Below, one piece after another: positions 8,855-18,549 of a stretch of 64,000 nucleotides of DNA. Position 1 is the first letter of the stretch, and the number at the start of each line of letters is the position of its first letter. Source of the DNA: Aquabacterium sp. CECT 9606. Lineage in GTDB: Bacteria; Pseudomonadota; Gammaproteobacteria; Burkholderiales; Burkholderiaceae_C. The notes under the pieces were generated by a model. It was not told where the DNA came from, searched no databases, and was given only the letters and a program-made list of their open reading frames with translations. The stretch is taken from positions 824,376-888,375 of the forward strand of contig NZ_CAKKNB010000004.1 in the NCBI RefSeq assembly GCF_918741295.1, given 5' to 3'. Position numbers and translations under genes: made by a program.

Positions 8855-11608
8855 ATGACTCCCATCCGATCAAAAAATGCATTTGCTTCTGTGTTGAGCC
8901 TGGCCTTGGCCACGGCCTTGATGAGCCCGGCGCTGGCCAAAGGCCCGGTCGCCTCCACGACCTTGAGCCAGGTCACCGCGGTGGAAGGCATCCGTGAATA
9001 CCGCCTGCCCAATGGCTTGCAGGTGCTGCTGATCCCCGATGATTCCAAACCCACGACCACCGTCAACGTGACCTACCGTGTGGGCTCGCGCCACGAAAGC
9101 TATGGCGAGACGGGCATGGCGCACCTGCTGGAACACATGCTGTTCAAGGGTTCTCCCCGGCATCCCCAAGTGTGGGGTGATTTCAACAAACGTGGCTTCA
9201 GTGCCAATGGCTCCACGTCTTACGACCGCACCAACTATTACGCCAGCTTTGCCGCCAACGACGAGAACCTGCGTTGGTATTTGGAATGGCAGGCAGATGC
9301 CATGGTCAACAGCTTCATCGCGCGCAAGGACCTGGACAGCGAAATGACCGTGGTGCGCAACGAGATGGAAATGGGCGAGAACTCGCCCAGCCGCGTCTTG
9401 TTGGAGAAAACAGTGGCCTCCATGTACCAATGGCACAACTACGGCAAATCCACCATCGGTGCCCGAGCCGACGTGGAAGGCGTGGACATCAGCCATTTGC
9501 AAGCCTTCTATCGCAAGCACTACCAGCCCGACAACGCGACCCTGATCGTGTCGGGCAAGTTCGACCAGGCCAAGGTGCTGGCCTGGGTGCAGCAATACTT
9601 TGCCGTGATCCCCAAGCCCAAGCGCGTGTTGCCCTCGTTGTACACGCTGGACCCGGTTCAGGATGGCGAAAGGGCCGTGACCTTGCGCCGCGTGGGCGGC
9701 GTGCCGCTGCTGTACGCGGGCTACCACGTGGTGCCTGGCGCCCACCCCGATTTTGCGGCGGTGGAGTTGCTGGAGGTGATCATGGGCGACAACCCATCCG
9801 GGCGCCTGCACAAGCGCCTGACCGACCAGCAATTGGCTGCTTCGGTGTTCAGCTTCTCACAAGCCCTGGCCGACCCGGGCTTCATGATCATGGGGGCTCA
9901 ATTGGCGCCCGGCCAAGACATCGAGGCCTCTCGAAAAGCCTTGCTCGACGTGGTCGAATCGGTGGGCCGCGAGCCCATCACCCAGGAAGAACTCGACCGC
10001 GCGCGCACCAAATGGCTGAACGACTGGGACATGGGCTTTGCCGATTCGCAGCATGTGGGCGTGGCCTTGTCCAGCGCGGTGGCCCAAGGCGACTGGCGTT
10101 TGATGTTCCTCAGCCGTGATCGCGTCAAGGCGGTCAAGCTGGCTGATGTGCAACGCGTGGCCCAGCAGTACCTGGTGCAGTCCAACCGCACGGTGGGCGA
10201 GTACCTTCCCACTGCCACGCCGGTCCGCGCGCCGACGCCCCAGCGCGTTGACGTCGTGGCCATGCTGAAAGAATTCAAGGGCCAGGATGCGGGCGTGCAG
10301 GCCGAGACTTTCGTGGCCAGCCCCGCCAACATCAACGCGCGAACCCAACGCCTGACCATCGAGCCAGGTTTGAAAGTGGCACTGTTGCCCAAGACCACCC
10401 GTGGCCAGGCCGTTAGGGCCACCCTGACCTTGCGCATGGGTGATGAAAAATCACTGGCCAATTGGGGCGAGGTGCCCTCGGCCTTGGGCGAGCTGCTGGA
10501 CAAGGGCAGCAGCACCTTGTCCCGACAGCAGGTCCAGGATCGGATGGACGCCTTGCAGGCCGAGGTGTCTTTCCAGGCCGACGATGGCACCTTGAGCGTG
10601 GGCATCTCGACCAAGCGCGAGAACCTGCCCGCCGCCATCGAGCTGGTGGGCGATCTGTTGCGCCACCCCAGCTTGCCAGCCGATGCCTTGGAAGAGATTC
10701 GTCGCCAGGCCCTGACCGGCCTGGAAGGGCAGCGCAAAGAGCCCCAGGCGGTCCTGAACGAAGCCTTGTCGCGCCATGGCAACCCTTATCCACGCGGTGA
10801 TGTCCGCCATGCCCGGACCTTTGACGAGATCGAATCCGATTGGCGTGCCGTGAAGATCGAGCAGGTGCGCGAGTTTCACACCAAATTCGTGGGCGCCAGC
10901 CAGGCTCAGTTTGCCGCGGTGGGCGATTTTGACGCCAAGGCCGTGACCTTGGCTTTGCAGCGTGCTTTGGGTGGGTGGAACAGCCAGCAAGCGATAGCAC
11001 GCGTGCCATCCCCTTTGATACCCGTGCCGCCCGCGCGCCTGGTGTTGCCCACGCCCGATAAACAGAATGCGGCCATGCAGGTGCTGCAAGACTTGCCATT
11101 GAATGATTTGCACCCAGACTATCCCGCTTTCATGCTGGCGAATCATCTACTGGGCTCTGGCGGTGATTCCAGATTCTGGAATCGCATCCGTGAAAAGGAG
11201 GGTTTGTCTTACAGCGTTTACAGCGCGGTGCAATGGAATTCGATCGAACCCAATTCTCAATGGATCGCCGCGGCCATTTTTGCGCCGCAAAATCGGGACA
11301 AGGTGGAAGCAGCTTTCCGCGAGGAAGTTGCCAAAGTGTTGGCCCAGGGGTTTACGCAGGCCGAGTTTGAGGCAGGGAAACGCGGACTCTTGAATTTCAG
11401 GCAATTGTCACGCGCGCAAGATGCGCGCTTGGCGGCGGCCTGGGTCAGCAACCTTTACCTGGACCGCACATTCGAGGTGTCTGCCAAAGTGGACGCCGCC
11501 TTGGAAGCCCTGACCCTGGACCAGGTCAACCAGGCATTGAGGCGTTATCTCAAGCCCGATCAATTCGTGTTTGGGCTGGCCGGGGATTTCAAGGACAAGG
11601 CCCCATAA
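8855..11608 (+). CDS. Secreted M16-family zinc metallopeptidase
   Basis: A 917-residue pitrilysin-like peptidase built of two M16 halves. The ATG at 8855 opens a signal peptide ending in SPALA. The inverted zinc motif HLLEH lies at about residues 90-94 with the downstream Glu in the [19 protein letters not shown] segment, as in active M16 enzymes. The second half (about 480-900) has the usual inactive M16_C fold. Two-domain periplasmic forms such as PqqL degrade peptides that enter the periplasm. It stands alone, is divergent from the ABC exporter, and ends at a bidirectional terminator. The family is firm; the substrate is not known. Confidence 0.93.
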   Translation: MTPIRSKNAFASVLSLALATALMSPALAKGPVASTTLSQVTAVEGIREYRLPNGLQVLLIPDDSKPTTTVNVTYRVGSRHESYGETGMAHLLEHMLFKGSPRHPQVWGDFNKRGFSANGSTSYDRTNYYASFAANDENLRWYLEWQADAMVNSFIARKDLDSEMTVVRNEMEMGENSPSRVLLEKTVASMYQWHNYGKSTIGARADVEGVDISHLQAFYRKHYQPDNATLIVSGKFDQAKVLAWVQQYFAVIPKPKRVLPSLYTLDPVQDGERAVTLRRVGGVPLLYAGYHVVPGAHPDFAAVELLEVIMGDNPSGRLHKRLTDQQLAASVFSFSQALADPGFMIMGAQLAPGQDIEASRKALLDVVESVGREPITQEELDRARTKWLNDWDMGFADSQHVGVALSSAVAQGDWRLMFLSRDRVKAVKLADVQRVAQQYLVQSNRTVGEYLPTATPVRAPTPQRVDVVAMLKEFKGQDAGVQAETFVASPANINARTQRLTIEPGLKVALLPKTTRGQAVRATLTLRMGDEKSLANWGEVPSALGELLDKGSSTLSRQQVQDRMDALQAEVSFQADDGTLSVGISTKRENLPAAIELVGDLLRHPSLPADALEEIRRQALTGLEGQRKEPQAVLNEALSRHGNPYPRGDVRHARTFDEIESDWRAVKIEQVREFHTKFVGASQAQFAAVGDFDAKAVTLALQRALGGWNSQQAIARVPSPLIPVPPARLVLPTPDKQNAAMQVLQDLPLNDLHPDYPAFMLANHLLGSGGDSRFWNRIREKEGLSYSVYSAVQWNSIEPNSQWIAAAIFAPQNRDKVEAAFREEVAKVLAQGFTQAEFEAGKRGLLNFRQLSRAQDARLAAAWVSNLYLDRTFEVSAKVDAALEALTLDQVNQALRRYLKPDQFVFGLAGDFKDKAP

Positions 11609-11639
11609 AAAAAGCCGGCGCACCAGCGTCGGCTTTTTT
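11607..11639. terminator. Bidirectional terminator between the M16 peptidase and hns
   Basis: A-run, AAAAAAGCCGGCGC stem paired with GCGTCGGCTTTTTT (one mismatch) and T-run. The A-rich left side serves the minus-strand H-NS gene, so one hairpin ends both convergent genes. It overlaps the peptidase TAA. Confidence 0.85.
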
Positions 11640-11667
11640 GCAGAATCAACCAGAGGTTGATTCAAAT

Positions 11668-12006
11668 TCAGATCGCGAAATCTTCGAGTTTCTTGCCCGA
11701 TGCCACAGCGGCTTGAACCCACTTGGGTTGCAGGCCACGGCCAGTCCACGTCTCGCCCGTGGCGGTATTGCGGTATTTGGGGGCGACCTTGCGGCCAGCA
11801 CTGGCCGAAGGTGCCTTGCCCGTGCCGCCGGCCTTGCCGCCGCCCAGGTCTGCCAAGGTCAGGCCATGCTCGGCCATCAGTGACTTGACTTGGGCAATCA
11901 CGCCAGCACGCTCGGCGCGGCGAGCATCTTGCAATTGTTTATCGAGTTCGGCCGATTGCTTTTCGAGGGCGGCCTTTTTTGCCAGAAGATCTTGGTAGTT
12001 GCTCAT
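11668..12006 (-). CDS. hns: H-NS family nucleoid protein
   Basis: A 112-residue DNA-binding nucleoid protein. The N-terminal half (residues 1-60) is a Lys/Glu/Ala/Leu-rich coiled-coil oligomerisation region. A Gly/Ala/Lys linker follows, then the C-terminal DNA-binding domain YRNTATGETWTGRGLQPKW (about 79-97), including the TGRG-type AT-hook-like loop that defines H-NS proteins of Burkholderiales (Bpe/BpH3 type). It probably silences AT-rich DNA. A sigma-70-like promoter (12088-12117) and a 75-base leader precede it. Several paralogues are usual per genome, so this need not be the main H-NS. Confidence 0.92.
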   Translation of the reverse strand: MSNYQDLLAKKAALEKQSAELDKQLQDARRAERAGVIAQVKSLMAEHGLTLADLGGGKAGGTGKAPSASAGRKVAPKYRNTATGETWTGRGLQPKWVQAAVASGKKLEDFAI

Positions 12007-12087
12007 GAAGAGTCCTTGTGACCCGCAGTCGAGGGCGTTGAATACTTATTGAGGGAATCAGAGCGGGACGTTAAACGCCACAGTCGA

Positions 12088-12117
12088 ATTTTAAGCACAA
12101 ATATATTCAGTCTGCAA
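12088..12117 (-). promoter_or_regulatory. Candidate sigma-70 promoter of hns
   Basis: On the minus strand TTGCAG and TAAAAT are separated by 18 bases in an AT-rich stretch, placing the transcript start near 12081. The AT-rich surroundings would also suit H-NS autoregulation, but this is inference only. Confidence 0.5.
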
Positions 12118-12153
12118 ATCAGGCCTCAATTTTTTTAAATGGCGGGCCGGAAC

Positions 12154-13326
12154 TCAAGGCAAATTGCTCACATCCCGTGACACGGCCTGCCCCAGTTGAA
12201 TCACCGCCAAGGCGTAATAGCTGGATTGGTTGTAGCGGGTGACCGCATAAAAATTGTCCGTTCCTGCCACATATGTGGGGGCCGAATCGCCATTTTGAAG
12301 TTTCACCAAAGCCAGCAAACCCGTGTGGGTTTGGGCTGCATCGGGAAGCACGGCACTCAGGCCTTGCATCTGAGTCACGCTGAAGCTGGGCACGATGTCA
12401 GGCGCGAGCAGTTTGGCCAGGGCATCCGCATCGGTGGGCGGGGTTACTTCGTAGTAGATGGGCATGTCTTTTTGCCAGCCATGCTCTGCCAGGTATTTGG
12501 CCACGCTGCCAATCGCGTCCACGGGGCTGCGAAGCAAGTCAATGCGGCCATCGCCATCAAAATCAATGGCGTAGTTGCGCACTGAGCTCGGCATGAATTG
12601 CGGTAAACCCAGCGCCCCGGCGTAAGAACCCAACACGGTGGTGGGATCCATGTTTTGTTCGTTGCACAGCTTTAGAAAGTGACCCAATTCTTTTTGAAAG
12701 AAAGCACTTCGGTCGCTGCGTCCTTTTGGAAAGTCCAAACCCAAGGTGGTCAAAGCATCCAGCACCCGGTAATTGCCCGTTTGGCGACCGTAGATGGTTT
12801 CCACGCCAATGACGCCGGCGATGATGCTGGCGGGTACGCCCCAGCGGGCTTCCGCACGCCGCAGGTCCAATTCGTAAGTGCGCCAGAAGGTCACCCCGGC
12901 TTTGATGCGTACGGGATCGATGAAGCGGCTGCGGTAAACGGCCCAGTTCTTGGCCGTGCCGCTGGGCGCGGGCATGATGAACTTGGTAATGCTCTCTTTG
13001 AAGCGCGCTTGAGACAGCGTGGAAAAGACCCAGGCCGGGTCCAGCTGAAACTCTGCCGCGAGGCGATCGGCCAGTGCGCGCGCATCGTCTCTTTGCGAGT
13101 AGTTGCCGGGCTCCACGGCGGCCACCTCGGTTTGCATCAGCATTGGCGCGGCAACCGCTTGGCCGTCGGGTGTCTCTGCGATGGCTTGCGCAGCTTCAGG
13201 CAAAGCCGGGGCCTGGGCGGCTTCGGGCTCTGGCACGGGCGTGCTGGCGCAGCCACTCAAGCCCAGGACCACAGCGCAAGGCAGGGTCAGGCGAAGTCGA
13301 AAAAAGAAGTCGGTCAATGTCGTCAT
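12154..13326 (-). CDS. mltB: Lytic murein transglycosylase B
   Basis: A 390-residue outer-membrane lipoprotein that cleaves peptidoglycan glycan strands to 1,6-anhydromuropeptides. The start at 13326 gives a signal peptide with lipobox LSGC (Cys26); the longer reading frame upstream is not needed. An Ala/Pro/Glu spacer precedes the SLT_2 domain. The catalytic Glu is in GVIGVETIYGRQTG, and the family motif LPQFMPSSVRNYAIDFDGDGRIDL is split across the DFDGDGRIDL calcium-binding-like segment. It is the last gene of the moxR-DUF58-tgpA group, 47 bases after tgpA, and may be co-transcribed with it. Confidence 0.93.
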   Translation of the reverse strand: MTTLTDFFFRLRLTLPCAVVLGLSGCASTPVPEPEAAQAPALPEAAQAIAETPDGQAVAAPMLMQTEVAAVEPGNYSQRDDARALADRLAAEFQLDPAWVFSTLSQARFKESITKFIMPAPSGTAKNWAVYRSRFIDPVRIKAGVTFWRTYELDLRRAEARWGVPASIIAGVIGVETIYGRQTGNYRVLDALTTLGLDFPKGRSDRSAFFQKELGHFLKLCNEQNMDPTTVLGSYAGALGLPQFMPSSVRNYAIDFDGDGRIDLLRSPVDAIGSVAKYLAEHGWQKDMPIYYEVTPPTDADALAKLLAPDIVPSFSVTQMQGLSAVLPDAAQTHTGLLALVKLQNGDSAPTYVAGTDNFYAVTRYNQSSYYALAVIQLGQAVSRDVSNLP

Positions 13327-13373
13327 GAAGGCGCGTGATGTCTGATGGCGCCGCCATGCGGGCACCTCGGACC

Positions 13374-15503
13374 TCAGTGTGCCCGATGCCGAACCTTGGC
13401 TCGTTGCACGCGCCACTGGCGGGCGTTGTCTTCGATGGACCTGATCAGTGGTTTGGCCAGAGCCAACAGCTGGCGTGGCTTGATGCTTTGGCCGGTGGCA
13501 TCTTGGCTTGGGCCATAACGCAGGGCGTCCAGCGCCTGAAGCGCCGACACCGTTTGGCGCACCAGTGTTGCCTGGCGTTCATCGGCGGCAGGGCCCATGT
13601 TTTGCAAGACCCTGGCCCAGCTCAAGGCATATGCCGGCGCCTGGCCATCGGGCGGCGGAAAGCCTGCCTTGACCAAAGCCCGGTGCACGCTCCAAAGGGG
13701 GCGCAGCCAGGGCGATTGATGGAGGCGTTCCCGGGTGAGCCAAAGCCAGCCCACACCGGCCAGGGCAATGCCTGACAAGGCGATGGTCAAGGCGCGTGCC
13801 ACGTCCGTCCAATCGTTGGCATCCCACCCCAGCTTGCCCAGCAATTGCTGCTGGCGGCCGCGTGAATATTGCAAAACCCAGACATTCCACCGGTGGTTGG
13901 TCGCTTCCCAGAATGCTTTGCCCTGGCGCCAGACCGGTGAGTCGAACTCGGGCAGGGCGCCAGCCAATCCGGTTCTGGGCGCGGCCAGCGGGCGACTGCG
14001 GTCAATGCGCTCGGGGGCGACCGCGGCGGTGGGGTCGGCACGCACCCAGCCTTCTCCGGCTTGCCAGTATTCGGCCCACGCATGGGCGTGGCTGTTGCGG
14101 ACGATGTACAGGCCGTTGACGCTGTTGAGCTCCGCGCCTTGGTAGCCCGTCACCACCCTGCTGGGCACCCCCATGGCGCGCATCACCACCACGAAAGACG
14201 AGGCGAAGTGCTCGCAAAAGCCAGCGCGTCGGTCCAACCAGAACCGGTCGACCTGGTGCGGCTGCGCTTGGTTTGGCGAGGTTTCGTCATCGCCCGGCGC
14301 CAGGGTGTAGCTGTAGTTTTCTCGGCGGATGTGGGCCAGCACGGCTTGCACCAGTTGGCGCGGACTGGCTTGTGCCAGGGCAGGATCGCGGTGCATGTTC
14401 TGGGCCCAGGCGATGGTGCGTGGGTTGTACCCCTGTGGCAATTGCACCCAGGTGGCCAGCTCCGACGGCGTATGGTTCACGCCATGGCGGAAATGGGTCC
14501 AGGCCTGCGCATCAAGCTGAATGCGCTCATGCAGGGGTGCGCCCATGGTCCAGGCCAGCCCTTGGCGCTGCAGCCGCAAGGCCGCTTGCTGCGCCGGTGT
14601 CTGAACTTTCAGCGTGGCTTCCAGCAGTGGCAAGATCCTGGCGTGGGTCGCCTCCATCGTGAGTTGGTAGCGGATGGCGGGGCCGCGGGTCTCGATGGGC
14701 GCTGGCTCGGTGTCTTCGGGCTCACCTCGGCGCACTCGCCGTGTGCGCCAGGTCTTGCCATCAAAGTCGTCCAGCACAGGCCCCCGGAAATACATCTCCG
14801 ATGGGGCGGGGGGCGGGCCTTCAAAGCGCAGGTGCATGGCGATGCTGTCGTCCAGGGCCAATTCGGCCACATTGCCCAGGGTCAAGCTGTCGGACAAGCC
14901 TGACCGGGCCTGCGCGTCCGAGGGCAGTGCCCAGAGCGGTCCAATGCGCGGGAACAGCAGAAACAGCACCAGCATCAGGGGCGCGCCCCAGACCAGCGTG
15001 CGGCCAGCTTCGCGCGACACGGCCAGCAGGGAAGGGCGGCCCAAAGGCCGTTGCGCCAGCACCAATGAGGTCATCAAGCCCCAGACGGCCAGCGCCATCA
15101 ACACGGCCAGCACGATGCTTTGCGAATACAGAAACTGCGTCAGGATCAGGAAAAAGCCCAGCGAGGTCACCACGAAGGCGTCGCGGCGGGCGCGCAGCTC
15201 CAGCGTCTTCAAGCCGGTCAGCACGACCACCAAGGTCACACCTGCTTCACGGCCAAACAGCGCCCGGTGGGTCATCAGCGTGAGCCCCACGCACACGGCC
15301 AGGGCGGCCAGCAGCACCCAGCGTGGCGGCAGACGACCATCGCGCCAGGCCATGTGAGCCCGCCACAGCATGGCCAGCGTGGCTCCTGCGGAACACCACA
15401 GCGGCAAGCGGGCGGCATGGGGCGCCATGATCAAGGCCAATGTGGCCAACAGCCACAAGGTGTCGCGTCCTTCGCGGCTGATGGCCAGGCGGGGGGCCCT
15501 CAT
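13374..15503 (-). CDS. tgpA: TgpA-like membrane transglutaminase-fold protein
   Basis: A 709-residue inner-membrane protein with about six N-terminal transmembrane helices (DUF3488), a periplasmic transglutaminase-like domain, and a further transmembrane helix before a DUF4129-like tail. The Cys-His-Asp triad is visible in RAGFCEHFASSF, NSHAHAWAEYW and WVRADPTAAV. Pseudomonas aeruginosa TgpA, its relative, is essential and periplasmic. The ATG at 15503 overlaps the DUF58 stop (ATGA). The MoxR-DUF58-TgpA order is a recurrent module thought to act in envelope protein maturation; the exact substrate is unknown. Confidence 0.9.
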   Translation of the reverse strand: MRAPRLAISREGRDTLWLLATLALIMAPHAARLPLWCSAGATLAMLWRAHMAWRDGRLPPRWVLLAALAVCVGLTLMTHRALFGREAGVTLVVVLTGLKTLELRARRDAFVVTSLGFFLILTQFLYSQSIVLAVLMALAVWGLMTSLVLAQRPLGRPSLLAVSREAGRTLVWGAPLMLVLFLLFPRIGPLWALPSDAQARSGLSDSLTLGNVAELALDDSIAMHLRFEGPPPAPSEMYFRGPVLDDFDGKTWRTRRVRRGEPEDTEPAPIETRGPAIRYQLTMEATHARILPLLEATLKVQTPAQQAALRLQRQGLAWTMGAPLHERIQLDAQAWTHFRHGVNHTPSELATWVQLPQGYNPRTIAWAQNMHRDPALAQASPRQLVQAVLAHIRRENYSYTLAPGDDETSPNQAQPHQVDRFWLDRRAGFCEHFASSFVVVMRAMGVPSRVVTGYQGAELNSVNGLYIVRNSHAHAWAEYWQAGEGWVRADPTAAVAPERIDRSRPLAAPRTGLAGALPEFDSPVWRQGKAFWEATNHRWNVWVLQYSRGRQQQLLGKLGWDANDWTDVARALTIALSGIALAGVGWLWLTRERLHQSPWLRPLWSVHRALVKAGFPPPDGQAPAYALSWARVLQNMGPAADERQATLVRQTVSALQALDALRYGPSQDATGQSIKPRQLLALAKPLIRSIEDNARQWRVQRAKVRHRAH

Positions 15504-16591
15504 GCGCGCTTCCTTCGGGGTGGCGGCTCCACGATGCCCCAGGTGGCCAGGGCGTCCAGGCAGGACCGCAGGTGAGCACTGCCTTGTGCACACTCGATGG
15601 TTTGGCCCGGCAACTTCAAACCATAGGCCATGCCCGTTTGCTGGTCAGCCAGGATCACCCAGCTGGCCAGGCGGCTCAGGCGCGCTTCGGCGTCCAGCCC
15701 CTGTAGTCCCGGGCTGTGCTCCCAATCCAGCCATAAATCGGGCGTGCGGCCAGCGGCAGGCTCCCGGCTGACCAGCCCTGTGCCCGCGGCCAGCGCGTGG
15801 CTTGATTTTTTCCAGGCTATCCAGCGCAGCGGGTCACCACGCCGGTAGGCCCGCAAACCTTCGGGCATCTCGGCCGAGGGAATGAAGGGGCGCACCGTGT
15901 GCGCGTCTGGCACCTCGCTGGCGCTGTCGGGCAGGGGCGGAGCGAAAGGGTCGAGTGCTGGCCAGACCAGCACCCTGCCTTGAGGCCGCCAATACCCCCA
16001 GGCCCGGAACAGCCCAAGGGGGTAGCGGCTTTGCAGCGTCAAGCGTGGCAGGTCCAGCCAGCCACGCAAGGCGGCGGGCACGTCCATCTCCACGGTGGTT
16101 TCGCTGGCAGGCCCCACCTCGCACTCGACCTTGGCCTCTTCATGCGAAGCGATGCCTGCTGCAATCGGCCGCGTCACCCGCAGCTCCAGGCCAAAACGCC
16201 CCCGGCGCTTGCCCGTGTGGGCCAACACCACGCCCACCCTCAGCACATCGCCCGCGTGCAGGCTGCGCAACGGCAGCAACCGCAGGCTCAAGCCGCGCAC
16301 ATTGGCGTGCGTGATGTGCATCGTCATCAAGGCCGCCCCGCTGACCATGAAGGTCAGCGCATAACCCAGGTTGATTTGTTCATTGATGGAGGCCAGCAGC
16401 ATCACCATGATCACCACCGCGAACCCCCAGCCCGCTGGCGTGGGCAGGATGTACAGGTTGCGCTGGGTGAAGGTGACCTGCTCGCGCGGGTGCAAGCGCG
16501 CCTCCCACCATTGGCGCCACCAAACCTGCGGCAGTTGCACCAGCCACTTGAAGGGATCCAGCAGACGACCGGGACGCCAGCCGCTGCTCAT
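15500..16591 (-). CDS. DUF58 membrane protein
   Basis: A 363-residue protein of the DUF58 family. Two hydrophobic helices near residues 55-95 anchor it (AVVIMVMLLASINEQINLGY). The rest is cytoplasmic or periplasmic beta-rich sequence ending in the family core PEGLRAYRRGDPLRWIAWKKS, which matches the conserved DUF58 RxYxxGDxxRxIxWK motif. Family members often carry a vWA-like fold and work with MoxR ATPases. The start at 16591 overlaps the moxR stop by four bases, and its stop overlaps tgpA. It is therefore the middle gene of a tightly coupled trio. Confidence 0.9.
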   Translation of the reverse strand: MSSGWRPGRLLDPFKWLVQLPQVWWRQWWEARLHPREQVTFTQRNLYILPTPAGWGFAVVIMVMLLASINEQINLGYALTFMVSGAALMTMHITHANVRGLSLRLLPLRSLHAGDVLRVGVVLAHTGKRRGRFGLELRVTRPIAAGIASHEEAKVECEVGPASETTVEMDVPAALRGWLDLPRLTLQSRYPLGLFRAWGYWRPQGRVLVWPALDPFAPPLPDSASEVPDAHTVRPFIPSAEMPEGLRAYRRGDPLRWIAWKKSSHALAAGTGLVSREPAAGRTPDLWLDWEHSPGLQGLDAEARLSRLASWVILADQQTGMAYGLKLPGQTIECAQGSAHLRSCLDALATWGIVEPPPRRKRA

Positions 16592-17556
16592 GGCACTTGG
16601 GTGGCCTCCAGCAGCGCGCGAGCCTGAGCGGTGGCGCTGCGGCCGGATTGCGGCAGAGAGATCAAGCGGTGCGCCACGGTGGGCACCCACAAGGTCTGAA
16701 TGTCTTCAGGCGACACATGGCCACGTCCCAGGAACAAGGCGCGTGCCCTGGCGAGCCTGAGCAATGACAAGCCCGCCCGTGGGCTGAGCCCCTGGGCGAA
16801 CCAGCGGCCGTCGCGTGTGGCCGTGAGCAGTGCTTGCAGGTAGTCGAGCAAGTCCTCGGCCACATGGATGGTGTTCACCTTGGCCTGCCAAGCGGCCCAT
16901 TCACTGGGCGACAGCAAGGGCTGCAGGTGTTGGATGGCTTGGCGTCGGTCTTCACCCATCAACAAGGCGCGTTCAGAGGCGGGGTCGGGGTAGCCCAGCG
17001 ACAGGCGCATGGCAAACCGGTCCAGCTGAGATTCAGGCAACGGGTGCGTGCCCAGTTGTTCGGACGGATTCTGCGTGGCGATCACGAAAAACGGCGAGGG
17101 CAGGGGGCGTGTTTCGCCCTCCACGGACACCTGGCGTTCTTCCATGGCTTCCAGCAAGGCGCTCTGGGTGCGGGGCCCCGCCCGGTTGATTTCGTCGGCC
17201 AGCAGCACCTGGACAAAGACCGGGCCGGGGTGGAACACGAATTCTTCGCGCTGGCGTTCATACACGCTCACACCGATCAAATCGGATGGCAGCAAATCGG
17301 CCGTGAACTGGATGCGTGAGAAACTCAAGCCTAAGCAACGCGCCAGGGCTTGCGACAGAGTGGTTTTGCCCACGCCCGGCACGTCTTCGATCAGCAGGTG
17401 GCCACCCGCCAGCAGGCAGATCACGCTCAGCGTGACCTGGTCTCGTTTGCCCACGATGATCGTGCTAATCTGATCAACAAGCTGTGTGATCTGCGAGGCC
17501 TTCAAGGCGGCGGCGCTGGACGCTGCGGCAGGGATCGGTTCGGTGCGAAGAAGCAT
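16588..17556 (-). CDS. MoxR-family AAA+ ATPase
   Basis: A 322-residue AAA+ chaperone-like ATPase. Walker A (EDVPGVGKTTLSQ) lies near residues 57-66, Walker B in VLLADEINRAGPRTQSALLEAMEE, and sensor 1 in FVIATQNPSEQ, all standard for MoxR. It heads the operon moxR-DUF58-tgpA(-mltB). MoxR proteins typically help fold or insert metal or cofactor-containing partners, with the DUF58 protein as adaptor. It is divergent from the HDAC-family gene across 49 bases, which must hold both promoters; no clear hexamers stand out. Confidence 0.93.
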   Translation of the reverse strand: MLLRTEPIPAAASSAAALKASQITQLVDQISTIIVGKRDQVTLSVICLLAGGHLLIEDVPGVGKTTLSQALARCLGLSFSRIQFTADLLPSDLIGVSVYERQREEFVFHPGPVFVQVLLADEINRAGPRTQSALLEAMEERQVSVEGETRPLPSPFFVIATQNPSEQLGTHPLPESQLDRFAMRLSLGYPDPASERALLMGEDRRQAIQHLQPLLSPSEWAAWQAKVNTIHVAEDLLDYLQALLTATRDGRWFAQGLSPRAGLSLLRLARARALFLGRGHVSPEDIQTLWVPTVAHRLISLPQSGRSATAQARALLEATQVP

Positions 17557-17605
17557 GGCATTACCTTAACCCAAACCGGCGGGCCACACCGCGCTGGACT
17601 GACCC

Positions 17606-18541
17606 ATGTCGACCGGTTATTTCACCCATCCCGATTGCCTGGCCCACGACATGGGCCACGGCCACCCAGAGTGTCCTCAGCGCTTGCTGGCCATCGCCGA
17701 TCACCTCAGGGTCCAGGGCCTGGATGCCCTGATGTCGCAGCGCGAAGCACCGCTGGCCAAATTGTCTGACCTCAGCCTGGCCCACGAGAGCAACTACGTG
17801 ACCACGCTGGATGACTTCCTGCACCAGCTGGAGGCCACGGGTGACACACGTGCGCTTGACCCCGACACCCTGGCTTGCCCGGGCACCCGCTCTGCTGCAT
17901 GGCGAGCTGCAGGCGCGGCCGTGGCCGCCACTGACGCCGTCATCGATGGGCAACTGGACAATGCCTTTTGCGCGGTGCGCCCCCCAGGCCACCACGCCAC
18001 ACGCCGGCAGACCATGGGCTTTTGCCTTTTCAACAACGTCGCCGTGGCGGCCCGGCATGCCCTGGACGTTCGGGGCCTCAAGCGCGTTGCCATCGTGGAT
18101 TTCGATGTTCACCATGGCAACGGCACCCAAGACATCATGGCCGACGACGATCGGGTGCTGATGGTCAGTTTTTACCAACATCCTTTCTACCCTTACAGTG
18201 GGGAAGAGTGCCGCGCAAGCAACATGGTCAACGTGCCCGTGCCCGCCCGCAGCAATGGCAAGGTCGTCCGCGAAATCGTGGAGACCTACTGGCTGCACCG
18301 GCTGGAGTTCTTCCAGCCCGAGATGATTTTCATCTCCGCCGGCTTTGACGCCCACCGCGAGGACGACATGGGCGGCCTGGGCCTGGTCGAAGCCGACTAC
18401 GCCTGGATCACCAGCAAAATCATGGCTGTGGCCAAACGCTTTGCCAAGGGCAGGATCGTCTCCTGCCTGGAAGGTGGCTACAACCTGGACGCCCTGGGCC
18501 GCAGTGTCGCGGCCCATCTGCGCGTGTTGATCGACGAATGA
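17606..18541 (+). CDS. Histone-deacetylase-family (AcuC/HDAC-like) deacetylase
   Basis: A 311-residue zinc hydrolase of the HDAC superfamily. Diagnostic segments are RPPGHHATRRQTMGFCLFNN (the catalytic His pair), IVDFDVHHGNGTQDI (zinc Asp and His) and FISAGFDAHREDDMGG (second zinc Asp). Bacterial members deacetylate acetyl-lysine proteins or acetylpolyamines, and which applies here cannot be told. The mscS-type gene starts eight bases after its stop, suggesting co-transcription; this pairing is frequent in Burkholderiales but its meaning is unclear. Confidence 0.92.
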   Translation: MSTGYFTHPDCLAHDMGHGHPECPQRLLAIADHLRVQGLDALMSQREAPLAKLSDLSLAHESNYVTTLDDFLHQLEATGDTRALDPDTLACPGTRSAAWRAAGAAVAATDAVIDGQLDNAFCAVRPPGHHATRRQTMGFCLFNNVAVAARHALDVRGLKRVAIVDFDVHHGNGTQDIMADDDRVLMVSFYQHPFYPYSGEECRASNMVNVPVPARSNGKVVREIVETYWLHRLEFFQPEMIFISAGFDAHREDDMGGLGLVEADYAWITSKIMAVAKRFAKGRIVSCLEGGYNLDALGRSVAAHLRVLIDE

Positions 18542-18549
18542 CCTGACCC